A DNA stretch of 64,000 nucleotides, from assembly GCA_018607135.1 (NCBI GenBank), contig JABBCA010000061.1, positions 26,720 to 90,719 on the forward strand, in the 5' to 3' direction. Both the position numbers and the translations under genes were made by a program. This DNA is from Opitutales bacterium (GTDB lineage Bacteria; Verrucomicrobiota; Verrucomicrobiia; Opitutales; Coraliomargaritaceae). The notes beneath the pieces were generated by a model, which was not told where the DNA came from, did no database searches, and saw nothing but the letters and a program-made list of their open reading frames with translations. This document shows, piece after piece, positions 1 to 10,018 of the stretch (position 1 is its first letter; every line of letters starts with the position of its first letter).

Positions 1-733
1 GACCAGCCATCGGTATGCGTATCCGTTGATCGACTTGATCGAGCCAGTAGTCGGTTAAACCGTCGCGTTCACTTCCGAAGAAAAGTGCGGTGGGTTGGGT
101 GTAATCGACATCCCAATGCATGGCCTTGGTATCGGGTGTCGTAGCCACACGCTGAATCTGGTTCGATTGGAGCCAGTTTTGGAGTGCGTCGCGAGTGGTG
201 GTGATGATGGGAAGTGCAAAAATAAGCCCTTGGGAAGAGCGTATTGCATTTGGGTTGTAAAGATCCAGCACGCAGTCGACTAGGATCACTGCGTCGGCCC
301 CAGCCCCATCGGCGCTGCGTAGGATCGCTCCCAAGTTACCTGGCTTTTCAATGCCTTCAAGCACAAGGATGAGTGGCGTATTTGAGAGAGCGAGATCCTT
401 GAGGCTACTACCTTGTTGAAGCCCGACACCGATGATACCATCTGGACCTTCGCGAAAAGCGGCTTTGGCAAAAGCATCCTCGCTCATACGAATGAGCGCG
501 CGTGCACCTTCGCGGCGTTGAGTGTCGACAAAATCTGAGTGAGCATCCGTGGGGAAGAATTCTGGGCAGTAGTAGATGGTGTCGACTGTGAAGCCAGCAC
601 CGAGGGCGTGCCCTGTTTCTCGGAGTCCTTCGACGAGGAAGCGCTCTTGGCGGTCGCGGTGTTTGCGCTCGCGTAGCTTCACCAAGTTTTTCACTTGGTC
701 GTTGTTTCGGCTTTGGATGTAGGCGTCTTCCAT
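1..733 (-). CDS. TrmH/SpoU-family RNA 2'-O-methyltransferase, 3' end cut by window edge
   Basis: The frame is open from the ATG at 733-731 down to base 1, so the C-terminus lies outside the window. Seen: a basic N-terminal region with RNERNDQ-like character (SRNNDQVKNLVKLRERK), a VEGLRE substrate-binding segment, then SPOUT motif 1 (LEGIEKPGNLGAILRSAD), motif 2 (FFGSERDGLTDYWL) and the beginning of motif 3 (RIPMAG). This order is that of SpoU methyltransferases, knotted dimeric enzymes that methylate a ribose 2'-OH of rRNA or tRNA with S-adenosylmethionine. Which nucleotide is modified cannot be told from sequence. It is transcribed away from the rlmD-like gene, so the two share the 734-1041 upstream region. 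The family call is firm; the specific target is not. Confidence 0.85.
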   Translation of the reverse strand, partial: MEDAYIQSRNNDQVKNLVKLRERKHRDRQERFLVEGLRETGHALGAGFTVDTIYYCPEFFPTDAHSDFVDTQRREGARALIRMSEDAFAKAAFREGPDGIIGVGLQQGSSLKDLALSNTPLILVLEGIEKPGNLGAILRSADGAGADAVILVDCVLDLYNPNAIRSSQGLIFALPIITTTRDALQNWLQSNQIQRVATTPDTKAMHWDVDYTQPTALFFGSERDGLTDYWLDQVDQRIRIPMAG

Positions 734-1041
734 TGCTGTAACGTTGGCACGCTCTGACTTTTTGAGAAGCGAAAAGTGGCAGCGTTTTTGAGGGGGGTTG
801 TGCGTCGTGTATTCGTGGATTGCTTGGGGAGGGCGACTGTTCTCAGTCGCCGCCGATTTGGAGACTAGCTTTGAGCGGCAGTTGAGGACAAGTGCGGCTC
901 CCGAAGTTGCCCTCAATCTATTTTCATTATGCAGAATTAGGATGCAGGTATGGTTGCTAGAGCTAGAGCTTTGAGGAGTCGGCGGCGCTACTTTCATATT
1001 TTATGATTGCGCGATGCTTCTCCATCTACGAGGGGATGTGC
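734..1041. other. Divergent intergenic region with a perfect hairpin
   Basis: This 308-base gap separates the outward-reading SpoU and RlmD-type genes and should hold both promoters, but I see no convincing -35/-10 pair. It contains an 8-bp perfect stem, GGCGACTG at 832-839 and CAGTCGCC at 844-851, with a TTCT loop, followed by GC-rich sequence. The hairpin resembles in style the two-hairpin elements at 9320 and 19690 and may be a third, more diverged member. Confidence 0.5.
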
Positions 1042-2268
1042 ATGCAATCAGCGCCAAAGAACTTCGTTGCCGAGCCTTTTGAGTATCATCAAGAGGTCGA
1101 GCTGACTATTGAAAGCCTCACTAATCTCGGAATGGGTGTCGGTCGTATTGACGGCTGGGTCGTTATGGTGCCGTTTGTGATTCCTGGTGAACAGGTGAAG
1201 GCGAGGATCTTCCGTAACTTCCAAAACTATTCGGATGCCGACCTCGTTGAGATCCTTCAAGCGTCCCCGGATCGTGTAGCTCCGAAATGCTCACTTTACA
1301 CAAAATGCGGCGGGTGCCAGTATCAACACATTACCTATGAGCGTCAGTTGAAAGAGAAGACGCAGCATGTAAAGGAGCTCATGGAGAAGCTCGGCGAGAT
1401 TGATCACCCCGTCGCTTTGGCGCACGGCTCACCACAAGTGTATAACTACCGCTCAAAGATCACGCCTCACTACAATCGTCCTGCAAAGGATGGGGCACAG
1501 CCCATAGGGTTTTTACAATATGGTCGTCGTAATCAGATCATTGATGTGGAGCAGTGCCCGATCGCTACTCAAGCAATTAACGAGGCGCTGCCTGAAGCAC
1601 GTGAAGAAGCGCGACGCGAAGGTGGTAAAAAACGCCGTCAGCGCGGTGGCACACTTCTTATGAGAAATGTTCTAGAAGGTGTCGTTAATAACCCTCAAGA
1701 GATCGTGTCCGAGCGCGTGGGCGACGTGACCTTCCAGTTTAAAGCGGGCGAATTTTTTCAGAATAATCCGTATATTTTGCCAGATATGGTAAAGTATGTG
1801 GCGACGGAGGCCTCTGCACTGGATGCGCGCTATCTAGTCGATGCTTATTGTGGGGTTGGGCTCTTCGCGCTTTCCACCGCAAAGTCCTTCGAACAGGTTG
1901 CAGGTGTCGAGATCAGCGAGCCTGCGGTGCGTTGGGCGCAGGCGAATGCCAAAATCAGCGGCGTTAAGAACGCGCGCTTTGTGATCGGTAAAGCCGAGGC
2001 GATCTTTAATGGCCTTAAGTTTCCTGCTGAAGAAACCGCTGTGGTCATTGACCCGCCGCGCAAGGGTTGTGACGAGAGCTTTCGCCAGCAGCTTATGAAT
2101 TTTCGTCCGCCACGCATTGTTTATGTGTCGTGCGATCCTGCGACACAGGCACGGGATTTGAAAGAGTTCATTGCTTCTGGTTATGAAATCACTCGGATTC
2201 AACCGTTTGACCTCTTTCCGCACACACGCCACATCGAAAACGTGGTTTCACTCAGCCTAAAAAGCTGA
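1042..2268 (+). CDS. rlmD: 23S rRNA (uracil-5-)-methyltransferase, RlmD/RumA type
   Basis: Makes 5-methyluridine in RNA using SAM. Seen in order: an N-terminal TRAM RNA-binding domain (about residues 15-70); an Fe-S cysteine set C-x5-CGGC followed later by the Cys of VEQCPIA, as in RumA; a Rossmann methyltransferase core with DAYCGVGLFAL (SAM site), VIDPPRKGC and the catalytic loop VYVSCDPATQARDL; and a C-terminal HTRHIE base motif. I chose ATG 1042 because AGGGG at 1031-1035 sits six bases upstream; the frame remains open to an ATG at 1003, which would add 13 residues unlike the family. Family assignment is secure. The RlmCD/RlmD/TrmA distinction rests on the cluster cysteines and TRAM and is a little less sure. 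Confidence 0.87.
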   Translation: MQSAPKNFVAEPFEYHQEVELTIESLTNLGMGVGRIDGWVVMVPFVIPGEQVKARIFRNFQNYSDADLVEILQASPDRVAPKCSLYTKCGGCQYQHITYERQLKEKTQHVKELMEKLGEIDHPVALAHGSPQVYNYRSKITPHYNRPAKDGAQPIGFLQYGRRNQIIDVEQCPIATQAINEALPEAREEARREGGKKRRQRGGTLLMRNVLEGVVNNPQEIVSERVGDVTFQFKAGEFFQNNPYILPDMVKYVATEASALDARYLVDAYCGVGLFALSTAKSFEQVAGVEISEPAVRWAQANAKISGVKNARFVIGKAEAIFNGLKFPAEETAVVIDPPRKGCDESFRQQLMNFRPPRIVYVSCDPATQARDLKEFIASGYEITRIQPFDLFPHTRHIENVVSLSLKS

Positions 2269-2375
2269 AGCTCTACTTCGCTGAATGCGTTGAATCGCTC
2301 AAATCCCTATATATAAGGGGAGTTCCTAGTCATCGTCCGCAAAAATGACCTACCAAAAAAAATCGAACAAAATTC

Positions 2376-2403
2376 TTGCACAGCAAACCCTAAACGCTAC
2401 TTT
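2376..2403 (+). promoter_or_regulatory. Candidate sigma70-type promoter of the ribosomal protein operon
   Basis: TTGCAC at 2376-2381 and TACTTT at 2398-2403 are 16 bases apart, 35 bases before the rpsL start codon. Both boxes are close to consensus. No S12/S7 autoregulatory leader structure was evident. Confidence 0.4.
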
Positions 2404-2438
2404 CGCCGTCTTTCTCTAATTTCAGCGATCAATTTTTC

Positions 2439-2819
<381 letters not shown>

Positions 2820-2878
2820 GCATCTGTGCTTCCTAATTATTCTGATTCCTGAATTCTATATTCTAACTTCTTTTTTAT

Positions 2879-3352
<474 letters not shown>

Positions 3353-3396
3353 TCTCTGACTCCTTCCTAAAAAACCGTTCTTTTCCAGTCTATCAA

Positions 3397-5550
3397 ATGT
3401 CCGCTATTAAAACAGCCAGTGCTAACTCGTCGAAACGTAAGTTCCCTTTGGAGCATACGCGTAACATCGGCATTGTTGCACACATTGACGCGGGCAAAAC
3501 GACTACGACCGAACGCATTCTATTTTATGCAGGTGTCGTCCACAAGATGGGCGAAGTGCATGAAGGAAGCGCGGTCACAGACTGGATGGAACAAGAGCGC
3601 GAGCGTGGGATTACCATTACCTCTGCTGCGATTTCTTGTAATTGGACAAATCAACACGGCCCTTACGCCGGAATTTGTAACCAAATCAATTTAATCGACA
3701 CCCCTGGGCACGTCGACTTTACCGCCGAAGTGGAGCGCTCGCTTCGAGTCCTAGATGGAGCTGTCGGCGTTTTCTGTGCTGTCGCGGGCGTTCAGCCTCA
3801 ATCGGAAACGGTTTGGCGTCAAATGACGAAATACGATGTGCCGCGCATAGCGTTCGTCAATAAGATGGACCGTGTCGGTGCCGACTTTTTCGCTGCGGTT
3901 GAGTCCATGCGCGACCGCTTGAAGGCAAATGCCCATCCGATTTACATTCCGATTGGCGCCGAAGAAAACTTTAAGGGCATGATCGACCTCGCATCTATGG
4001 ATGCATTGGTCTACGATGCCGCCGATGAGTCCGGCATGACTTTTGAGCAGGGGGAAATTCCAGCAGACTATGTGGATCAAGCCAATGATTATCGGGAAAA
4101 GCTGATCGAAGCACTCGCTGATTTCGACGATGCTCTTGCTGACAAATATCTAGAGGGTGAAGAACTTTCTGCCGACGACATTCGCCAAGCAATTCGCAAA
4201 GCAACGATCTCTCGCGAGTTCTGTGGTGTGATTCCTGGCAGCGCGTTTAAGAACAAGGGCGTGCAGTCTGTTCTTGAGTCTGTGGTGAACTACCTGCCTT
4301 GCCCACTGGATCTTCCGTCGATGAAGGGCGAAAATGAAAAGGGTGGCGAAGTTGAAGTCGTGCCAGATGACAGCGCCCAGTTCGCAGGCCTTGCCTTTAA
4401 ACTCATGAACGATGGCTACGTGGGTAAGCTCGTCTTCATGCGTGTGTATTCAGGCTCCTTGCAAAAGGGCACTGCGCTTTATAATCCGCGCACCGGTAAA
4501 ACCGAACGTATTTCTCGCCTCCTAGTAATGAAGGCAAATTCCCGTGAAGATATCGATGTCGCTTATTCGGGAGACATCTGCGCGATCGTAGGTGGTCGTG
4601 ATATTGTCACTGGCGATACGCTTTGCGCCAAGGGGTTCGATGTGCGCCTTGAGCCACCAACCTTTCCAGAGCCAGTGATCTCAATGTCCATTGAGCCCAA
4701 AACCAGTGCCGATCAAGAGAAGATGGCGACAGGGCTCCAGCGTCTATCCGAGGAAGATCCCACATTTGTGGTGAGTGCTGACGAAGAAACTGGTCAAACA
4801 TTGATTTCTGGCATGGGCGAGCTTCACCTCGAAATCATTAAAGACCGTCTTTTTCGCGAATTTAAAGTGGGTGCTGAAGCGGGTCGTCCGCAAATCGCTT
4901 ACCGTGAAACAATCACTGTCAAAGCGGATGGGGAGGGCAAGTTTATCCGCCAAACTGGTGGCACGGGTCAATATGGCCATGCCCGCATCAAGATCGAGCC
5001 ACTCGAGCGCGGCGCTGGAATCGAAATTATCGATAAGACTGTCGGCGGTGTGATTCCTAAAGAATTCATTAAGCCCACCCTCGACGGGATTCGTGAAGCT
5101 GCCAACAATGGCACAGTCGCAGGGTTCCCAGTGGTTGATTTCAAAGTCACGCTTTTTGATGGCTCCTTCCACGACGTCGACTCCAACGAAACCGCTTTCA
5201 AAATGGCTGGCATTTTCGCGTTTCGCGATGCCATGGTGAAGGCTTCAGCGATACTCCTAGAGCCGGTCATGGACGTCGAAGTCGAAACACCCGAAGACTA
5301 TCAAGGCGATATCATGGGGGATTTGAACCGTCGCCGTGGTCAGATTCAAAACGTGAGCGCGAAAACTGCGTTCGTTTCCATCTGTGCCGCTGTCCCACTC
5401 GTCGAAATGTTTGGCTATTCCACGATTGTTCGTTCCCTAAGTAAGGGGCGTGCCTCTTTCAGTATGGAGCCCGCGAGCTTCGAAGAAGTGCCACCCAATA
5501 TTCTCAATACTATTCTCGAGACATCCGGCCGCGCTCCCGCACGTAACTAG
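3397..5550 (+). CDS. fusA: Translation elongation factor G
   Basis: EF-G is the GTPase that drives translocation and, with RRF, ribosome recycling. The 717-residue protein has all five domains. GTPase motifs: P-loop AHIDAGKTTTTE, switch II DTPGHVDF, and NKMD; then domain II, the domain III/IV region with QTGGTGQYGHARI, and the C-terminal MEPASFEEVP end. It has a slightly extended N-terminus before the usual KFPLEHTRNIGIVAHID. It follows rpsG by 44 bases. In the usual str operon tuf would come next; here rpsJ does, after a 115-base gap. No sign of the fusidic-resistance paralogue features that mark FusB/EF-G2 copies, so this is most likely the main EF-G. Confidence 0.97.
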   Translation: MSAIKTASANSSKRKFPLEHTRNIGIVAHIDAGKTTTTERILFYAGVVHKMGEVHEGSAVTDWMEQERERGITITSAAISCNWTNQHGPYAGICNQINLIDTPGHVDFTAEVERSLRVLDGAVGVFCAVAGVQPQSETVWRQMTKYDVPRIAFVNKMDRVGADFFAAVESMRDRLKANAHPIYIPIGAEENFKGMIDLASMDALVYDAADESGMTFEQGEIPADYVDQANDYREKLIEALADFDDALADKYLEGEELSADDIRQAIRKATISREFCGVIPGSAFKNKGVQSVLESVVNYLPCPLDLPSMKGENEKGGEVEVVPDDSAQFAGLAFKLMNDGYVGKLVFMRVYSGSLQKGTALYNPRTGKTERISRLLVMKANSREDIDVAYSGDICAIVGGRDIVTGDTLCAKGFDVRLEPPTFPEPVISMSIEPKTSADQEKMATGLQRLSEEDPTFVVSADEETGQTLISGMGELHLEIIKDRLFREFKVGAEAGRPQIAYRETITVKADGEGKFIRQTGGTGQYGHARIKIEPLERGAGIEIIDKTVGGVIPKEFIKPTLDGIREAANNGTVAGFPVVDFKVTLFDGSFHDVDSNETAFKMAGIFAFRDAMVKASAILLEPVMDVEVETPEDYQGDIMGDLNRRRGQIQNVSAKTAFVSICAAVPLVEMFGYSTIVRSLSKGRASFSMEPASFEEVPPNILNTILETSGRAPARN

Positions 5551-5665
5551 CCGCCTCGATCGTCATCTGATTTTTAATCCTTTTATTCAATCACGTCGGA
5601 ACAGCCTGAGTTCTGTCTCTTAACTTCTGACTCCTTTCGAAACAAACAAACAAAACACATATATC

Positions 5666-5974
5666 ATGAGTGCACCACGTATCCGTATCCGCCTTAAAGG
5701 CTTTGATTATCGCGTTATCGACCAGTCTGCTGCAGACATCGTCGAAACCGCCAAGCGCTCTGGCGCTCGCGTATCTGGCCCAGTGCCGCTTCCAACTAAG
5801 GTTGAGAAGCTTACAGTGAACCGTTCTGTTCACGTAAATAAGAAGTCCATGGACCAGTTCGAAGTCCGCACACACAAGCGTCTCATCGACATCGTTGAGC
5901 CGACTGCAGCGACAGTAGACGAGCTCAAGAAGCTCAATCTACCAGCAGGTGTTGATATTTCTATCAACGTTTAG
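5666..5974 (+). CDS. rpsJ: 30S ribosomal protein S10
   Basis: S10 is a 30S head protein and, as NusE, part of transcription antitermination complexes. The 102-residue length is typical. Seen: [18 protein letters not shown] start, SGPVPLPTK loop, and [16 protein letters not shown] signature. In most bacteria it begins the S10 operon (rplC, rplD and so on); here a strong terminator follows at once and the next gene is an unrelated membrane protein. It therefore appears to be the last gene of the str-type operon. The ATG follows an AT-rich stretch with no Shine-Dalgarno. Confidence 0.98.
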   Translation: MSAPRIRIRLKGFDYRVIDQSAADIVETAKRSGARVSGPVPLPTKVEKLTVNRSVHVNKKSMDQFEVRTHKRLIDIVEPTAATVDELKKLNLPAGVDISINV

Positions 5975-5998
5975 TCTGTCGGATTAAAATTTTACCAT

Positions 5999-6032
5999 AG
6001 CCCCGCGTCTGTTCAAGGCTCGGGGCTTTTTG
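5999..6032 (+). terminator. Rho-independent terminator of rpsL-rpsG-fusA-rpsJ
   Basis: AGCCCCG at 5999-6005 pairs with CGGGGCT at 6021-6027 and is followed directly by five T residues. It begins 25 bases after the rpsJ stop codon, so transcription of the ribosomal operon should end here. Confidence 0.88.
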
Positions 6033-6075
6033 GTCTTAAAGCTTAAGTGTTTAAAGTTATCGAACCCTAGTCCGA

Positions 6076-7146
6076 ATGTTCATCATGTCATTATTCTCTT
6101 CTGAAACGGCCAGTTGGCTTCCGTGGCTCGCGATTGTTTTCTGTTTACTTCAGTCAGGAGTTTTTTCTGGGCTAAACATTGCTATGCTCAGCTTGAATCG
6201 TTTGCAGCTCGAAGTTGAAGCCGGAAATAATAATAAAGCTGCCGCTAAGGTGCTGCATTTACGTGGCGATTCGAACTTTCTTTTGGCAACCATTCTTTGG
6301 GGGAATGTCGGTATCAACGTATTACTTACACTGCTATCAGATTCTGTGATGGCTGGCCTGACTGCATTTGCCTTCTCGACGCTCTTTATTACGATGTTCG
6401 GGGAGATCATTCCACAGGCGTATTTTTCACGTCATTCATTACGGATGGCTGCGATATTATCACCAGTGCTTCGCTTTTATCAGTTTATGCTCTTTCCAGT
6501 CGCTAAACCGACTGCGCTTTTATTAGATCAATGGCTTGGTAAAGAGGGAGTTAATTATATGCGTGAGCGCGATTTGCGGCAAATACTACGTCGCCATGTG
6601 GAAGCAGATGAAGCCGATGTTGAGCATTTAGAGGGAATGGGTGCGCTCAATTTCCTAGAGATTGACGTCGATCCGGTATCCAGTGAAGGCGAGCTCTTAG
6701 AACCGCTTAGTATCTTGAAACTGCCCGTTCGCTTAGATTTGCCTGTTTTTCCAGAATACAAAGCCAGTCCTGAAGACCCATTTCTACAAAGAGTTCAAGC
6801 ATCTCATATGAAGTGGGTTGTATTGACGGATACTAATGAAGCTCCGTTGTTGGTGTTAGATGCCGACGGCTTTTTGAGAAGCGTATTGTTCAACAAAACC
6901 GAAGTGGATCCCTACAAGTTTTGTCATCGACCGATTATTGTAACGAATCCAGATACCCCGGTGGGTGACATTGTCTGGAAACTGAAGTCATGGAGTCGCG
7001 TTCGAGGGGACGGCGTGATTGATAACGATATCGTTCTCTTGTGGGGCAAGGCCCGTCGAATTATTACTGGAGCCGATATATTAGGGCGCTTACTTCGTGG
7101 CGTCGAACCAAAGGCTAAAAGCTCAGACGAGTCCGCTCAGGACTAG
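6076..7146 (+). CDS. DUF21/CNNM-type membrane protein (HlyC/CorC-CorB family)
   Basis: The first half has the DUF21 (CNNM) membrane module: hydrophobic helices around residues 15-35, 60-85, 90-110 and 125-150, with the signatures SGVFSGLNIAMLSLNR, NVGINVLLTLL and TMFGEIIPQAYFSRHS. Members of this family are implicated in Mg2+ or other cation transport in the inner membrane. The second half would be expected to hold a CBS pair and CorC_HlyC domain; here it is about 190 residues, poorly CBS-like and lacks an obvious CorC domain, so it is a short or divergent form. It stands alone after the rpsJ terminator. Transport function is family knowledge, not shown here. An ATG nine bases downstream (MSLFSSET) is an equally good start. 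Confidence 0.8.
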   Translation: MFIMSLFSSETASWLPWLAIVFCLLQSGVFSGLNIAMLSLNRLQLEVEAGNNNKAAAKVLHLRGDSNFLLATILWGNVGINVLLTLLSDSVMAGLTAFAFSTLFITMFGEIIPQAYFSRHSLRMAAILSPVLRFYQFMLFPVAKPTALLLDQWLGKEGVNYMRERDLRQILRRHVEADEADVEHLEGMGALNFLEIDVDPVSSEGELLEPLSILKLPVRLDLPVFPEYKASPEDPFLQRVQASHMKWVVLTDTNEAPLLVLDADGFLRSVLFNKTEVDPYKFCHRPIIVTNPDTPVGDIVWKLKSWSRVRGDGVIDNDIVLLWGKARRIITGADILGRLLRGVEPKAKSSDESAQD

Positions 7147-7424
7147 AGTCATTTCCTGAAGACTTATTTAAGAAAACTAGACCAATAAAATGCCTAGTCG
7201 CATCTGCACTCGATGCGCTCTTTTAGCTTGATGAAACGGTGGCGTCTGCAAGGAGACCGTCTCAGAAATGACCGCATCGTTACCGATGAGTGATGCCGGC
7301 TCGGATCGGATCGGTTACAGACCTATGAATATGCAGCCGATAGCGTGCGCTTTGGGTCAGCTTGCATAGTGAATTTACTTTATTTTCTAATCTTTAGACC
7401 GCTTCTAAGCGGAAGCCCTGCTAT

Positions 7425-8084
7425 TTAAAACAGCATCATTTGGTCATCCACCAACGGTGATGTTGCATCGATCAGTCGGCTGTCTTTGTTTTGCACGCTA
7501 TTCAAGCGGCGGGAGACAGTGTGCTTTTGCAGGTCGACCGCGGCAGCGAGTTCGAGTGTGATTCGTTTGGAGAGAGCACCATCGAGCCATTCATCGTGTG
7601 CCGCTTTTGGCAGCATCACAGGCATGCGGTCATGGATTTCTTTTACACTAGTGTGCGCAGCAGTCGTCAGCACCACGCAAGTGGGTAGTTCTCCACGAGT
7701 GCTTGAGGGCACCCAAAGTCCAGCAAAGTAGGTCAGTTCGCCATCACTGGGATAGATGTAGTAAGGCACTTTACTGATGCCATCTTGATACCATTCGTAA
7801 AAGCCATTAGCCGGTAATAGGCAGCGAGTGAGTTCCCAGCTGTCACGAAAGCGCGGCGTCGTATCTGCGGTTTCGAGTCGCGCATTGATGTGGAAATTTT
7901 GTGGGGTCTTGAGCCCCCAATGCATCATCGTCGCGACAGTAGTCTCCTTATTGCGTTTCGCAATAGCGAGGGTCTCGCGTCCAGGGCCGACGTTATAATC
8001 TGGCTCGTAGGCGAGTGGAATCTCTAGCGCAATCGCCTTGGCAAGCGCTCGTTTATTGGTGTGAAGGGTATAGCGACCGCACAT
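7425..8084 (-). CDS. SRAP-domain protein (HMCES/YedK family) abasic-site protein
   Basis: SRAP proteins covalently capture abasic sites in single-stranded DNA through the alpha-amino group and thiol of Cys2, forming a thiazolidine crosslink. Seen: MCGRYTLHT with Cys2 right after the initiator Met, PGRETLAI (binding loop with Asn in YNVGPG), NARLETADTTPRFRD, the catalytic glutamate region ANGFYEWY and the histidine motif HDRMPVML. The 219-residue length is normal. It is transcribed alone, with a 280-base gap to the DUF21 gene downstream. No LexA box was recognised, although the family is often SOS-linked. Confidence 0.93.
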   Translation of the reverse strand: MCGRYTLHTNKRALAKAIALEIPLAYEPDYNVGPGRETLAIAKRNKETTVATMMHWGLKTPQNFHINARLETADTTPRFRDSWELTRCLLPANGFYEWYQDGISKVPYYIYPSDGELTYFAGLWVPSSTRGELPTCVVLTTAAHTSVKEIHDRMPVMLPKAAHDEWLDGALSKRITLELAAAVDLQKHTVSRRLNSVQNKDSRLIDATSPLVDDQMMLF

Positions 8085-8200
8085 AAAATACTGGCTAAAA
8101 TCTAATAGGTAATGGTTAAAGTCTTCATCTTACTCTTACTCGATTTCAGTGGTTACTTGGGAATTTAGATTACGATTAAGATCACTCGCGCTAGCGTTGC

Positions 8201-9205
8201 CTAGCGCGCTGTCCAGATTCGGAGTGATTGCAGAAAGAATAGCTCAAGGGCGGCTGCTTGATTGAAATTTAACTCTAGGAGGCCGGCGCATTTTTCGAGC
8301 ACTTCGACGGCTCGGTTGAGCGCGATGCTTGGTAGTTCGCCAGGGTTTGCGGTTTCAATGTCGCGTGCGTAGGCAACGGTTTCTTTTTCGATCTCACCAA
8401 AGAGTTGCTTGCGGAAGCCTTTGCTCATACCAGCTTCGATGGCTTTCATCTCGTCATCGGAAATATGCTCGGGGAGGCTGCCTTTGTGCGCCTTCCATGA
8501 GTCGGTGGTCATGCTAGCTAGAATACTTTGAAAGCGAGCATTGAGCCCATAAGCGCCGAGCATAATATGCGGCACGTTTTGACGACTAGGGCCATTGAGT
8601 AACATTCCCAGCCATTCGCGATAAGCGCGCACCCAGCTAGGCCACTCTTCGTGCGCGACGGTTTCGACTCCAGCAGGAATACGGAAATTGAGACAGCGAC
8701 TACGAATCGTATCGAGTAGATCGTAAGGCCGACTGGTAAGGAGAAACAGAGTGGTGCCAGCTGGCGGTTCTTCCAGTGTTTTTAGGAAGGCGTTGGCAGA
8801 TTGCATATTCATACGATCTGCATCGAAAACGATTCCGACTTTGCGGCCCCCTTGGTTGGAGGACTTTTGCACATCGATCACGAGTCGGCGCATGCTGTTT
8901 TTAGGCCATTCGCCAGCAATGCGTTCTGATTCGGAGCCGATTTTGATTATACGCGCCTTACCCGCTGGTCGCAGAATAAAGCAATCAGGGTGCTCGTAAG
9001 GATCGCGCTCAGTCTGTAGGAGCACGGAAGTGATTGCGCGGACGATTTCTTCAAGAAATACGGGGCTTTCACCGTGCAAGAGAATACCATGCCCTAAACG
9101 ATTCTGCGCTAAAGAACGCTCTAAGACTTCTACCGCGCGACAACCTTTCAACGCTTGAGGTAAAGCGTGTTGGAGTGAAAAAGTATTGCCAGCGGTAGTT
9201 TCCAT
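8201..9205 (-). CDS. holB: DNA polymerase III delta-prime-like clamp-loader protein
   Basis: Delta-prime is the stator subunit of the clamp loader that opens and loads the beta sliding clamp. Seen: a RuvB-like ATPase fold with the GHGILLHGESP segment where Walker A would be (no GKT/S, so ATP binding is not expected, as for delta-prime), the VIDVQKSSNQGGRKVGIV strand-loop, DADRMNMQSANAFLKTLEEPP and SRPYDLLDTIRSRC, all strongly typical of HolB/DnaX. The CxxC zinc knuckle found in DnaX and many delta-prime proteins is not seen. Residues 190-334 form a mostly helical collar-like region. The neighbourhood (SRAP, RecO-like) fits DNA maintenance. Delta-prime is the best call; another non-catalytic clamp-loader homologue is possible. 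Confidence 0.8.
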   Translation of the reverse strand: METTAGNTFSLQHALPQALKGCRAVEVLERSLAQNRLGHGILLHGESPVFLEEIVRAITSVLLQTERDPYEHPDCFILRPAGKARIIKIGSESERIAGEWPKNSMRRLVIDVQKSSNQGGRKVGIVFDADRMNMQSANAFLKTLEEPPAGTTLFLLTSRPYDLLDTIRSRCLNFRIPAGVETVAHEEWPSWVRAYREWLGMLLNGPSRQNVPHIMLGAYGLNARFQSILASMTTDSWKAHKGSLPEHISDDEMKAIEAGMSKGFRKQLFGEIEKETVAYARDIETANPGELPSIALNRAVEVLEKCAGLLELNFNQAAALELFFLQSLRIWTAR

Positions 9206-9319
9206 AGGTGAAGCACCAGATTCAAAACTTTAGCTCGCCTGCGCAAGTAACAAGTCTCATTGAATCAAATTCATTCGCATAGTGATAGGTGACAGGACAT
9301 CGGGGTGTCGATAGTCTTT

Positions 9320-9400
9320 AGGAGCGTCGGCCTCTGTGCCGACATTATCGTTGGTTGGCTCGCTAAGCCTAGAGATGCGGAGGTGGAGGTCCGCGCTCCT
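9320..9400. repeat. Two-hairpin palindromic element, copy 1
   Basis: Bounded by AGGAGCG (9320-9326) and CGCTCCT (9394-9400). Inside are two stems: GTCGGC/GCCGAC (9326-9331 with 9338-9343) and GCGGA/TCCGC (9377-9381 with 9390-9394), separated by an AT-rich spacer. The same layout with changed but still complementary stems occurs at 19690-19766. It lies between holB-like and recO-like genes and has no coding potential. Confidence 0.6.
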
Positions 9401-9413
9401 GGTTTCCTTATTC

Positions 9414-10016
9414 TTACCTCAGCGCCAAATCTGTTTCATGCTCTAACCATCTGTATAGATTCTGTAGTGTCGCTTCAATGACTTCGCGAGTTTCCTTGTC
9501 TACTGTTTCAGGGGCAGGCGAATTGATCGTTTCTTTGGCGATTTCTTTTAACGACTTCTCGAGTTGCGGCCACCAAGCTTCACGAATCGGGTAGCCTTCG
9601 TTCTTGAGTAGTAGATAGACCGCTTTCAGGTGCACCACCTCGGGTGCTTTCTTGTCGGCAAAGGCATCAAAGCTACGCTCTGCGAGTTCGTAGAGTTCCT
9701 CTGGTTCCGCCATGTGCGGTGCGTTTCTAGCCAGTAGCGCAGCAAATTCGGAAGCATGCTTGAGGCTCTGATAGGAAGCGCCGATGGTCTCGCGACGGTG
9801 CACCAGCGAGTATTCGCGCACAAACTTTGCCGTGCCTTGCTTGGAGGTGTCCAATTGTATGTCAGCCGTGTCGAATAGGTCCGGCTTCGATTGTTGTGGG
9901 TTCTTTTTGGAGATCCGCTTGAGACAGAGGAAGCCACCCAGTTCAGGGCTGAGGATGTCGAGCTTTAGAAACGATTCACCCGAAGGGGCGACGCGTAGTA
10001 TCAGCGCTCGATCCAC
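9414..10016 (-). CDS. recO: RecO-like DNA repair protein, short form
   Basis: The N-terminal 80 residues fit the RecO OB-fold (ALILRVAPSGESFLKLDILSPELGGFLCLKRI, in part) and the middle the RecO helical region (SLVHRRETIGASYQSLKHASEF). RecO anneals SSB-coated DNA and helps load RecA. At 200 residues it is shorter than the usual 230-260 and lacks the CxxC...CxxC zinc site. The start is a GTG at 10016-10014, two bases after the stop of the DUF3817 gene, so the two are an operon. The call rests on pattern resemblance only; a divergent protein of other function is possible. Confidence 0.55.
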   Translation of the reverse strand: MDRALILRVAPSGESFLKLDILSPELGGFLCLKRISKKNPQQSKPDLFDTADIQLDTSKQGTAKFVREYSLVHRRETIGASYQSLKHASEFAALLARNAPHMAEPEELYELAERSFDAFADKKAPEVVHLKAVYLLLKNEGYPIREAWWPQLEKSLKEIAKETINSPAPETVDKETREVIEATLQNLYRWLEHETDLALR

Positions 10017-10018
10017 GA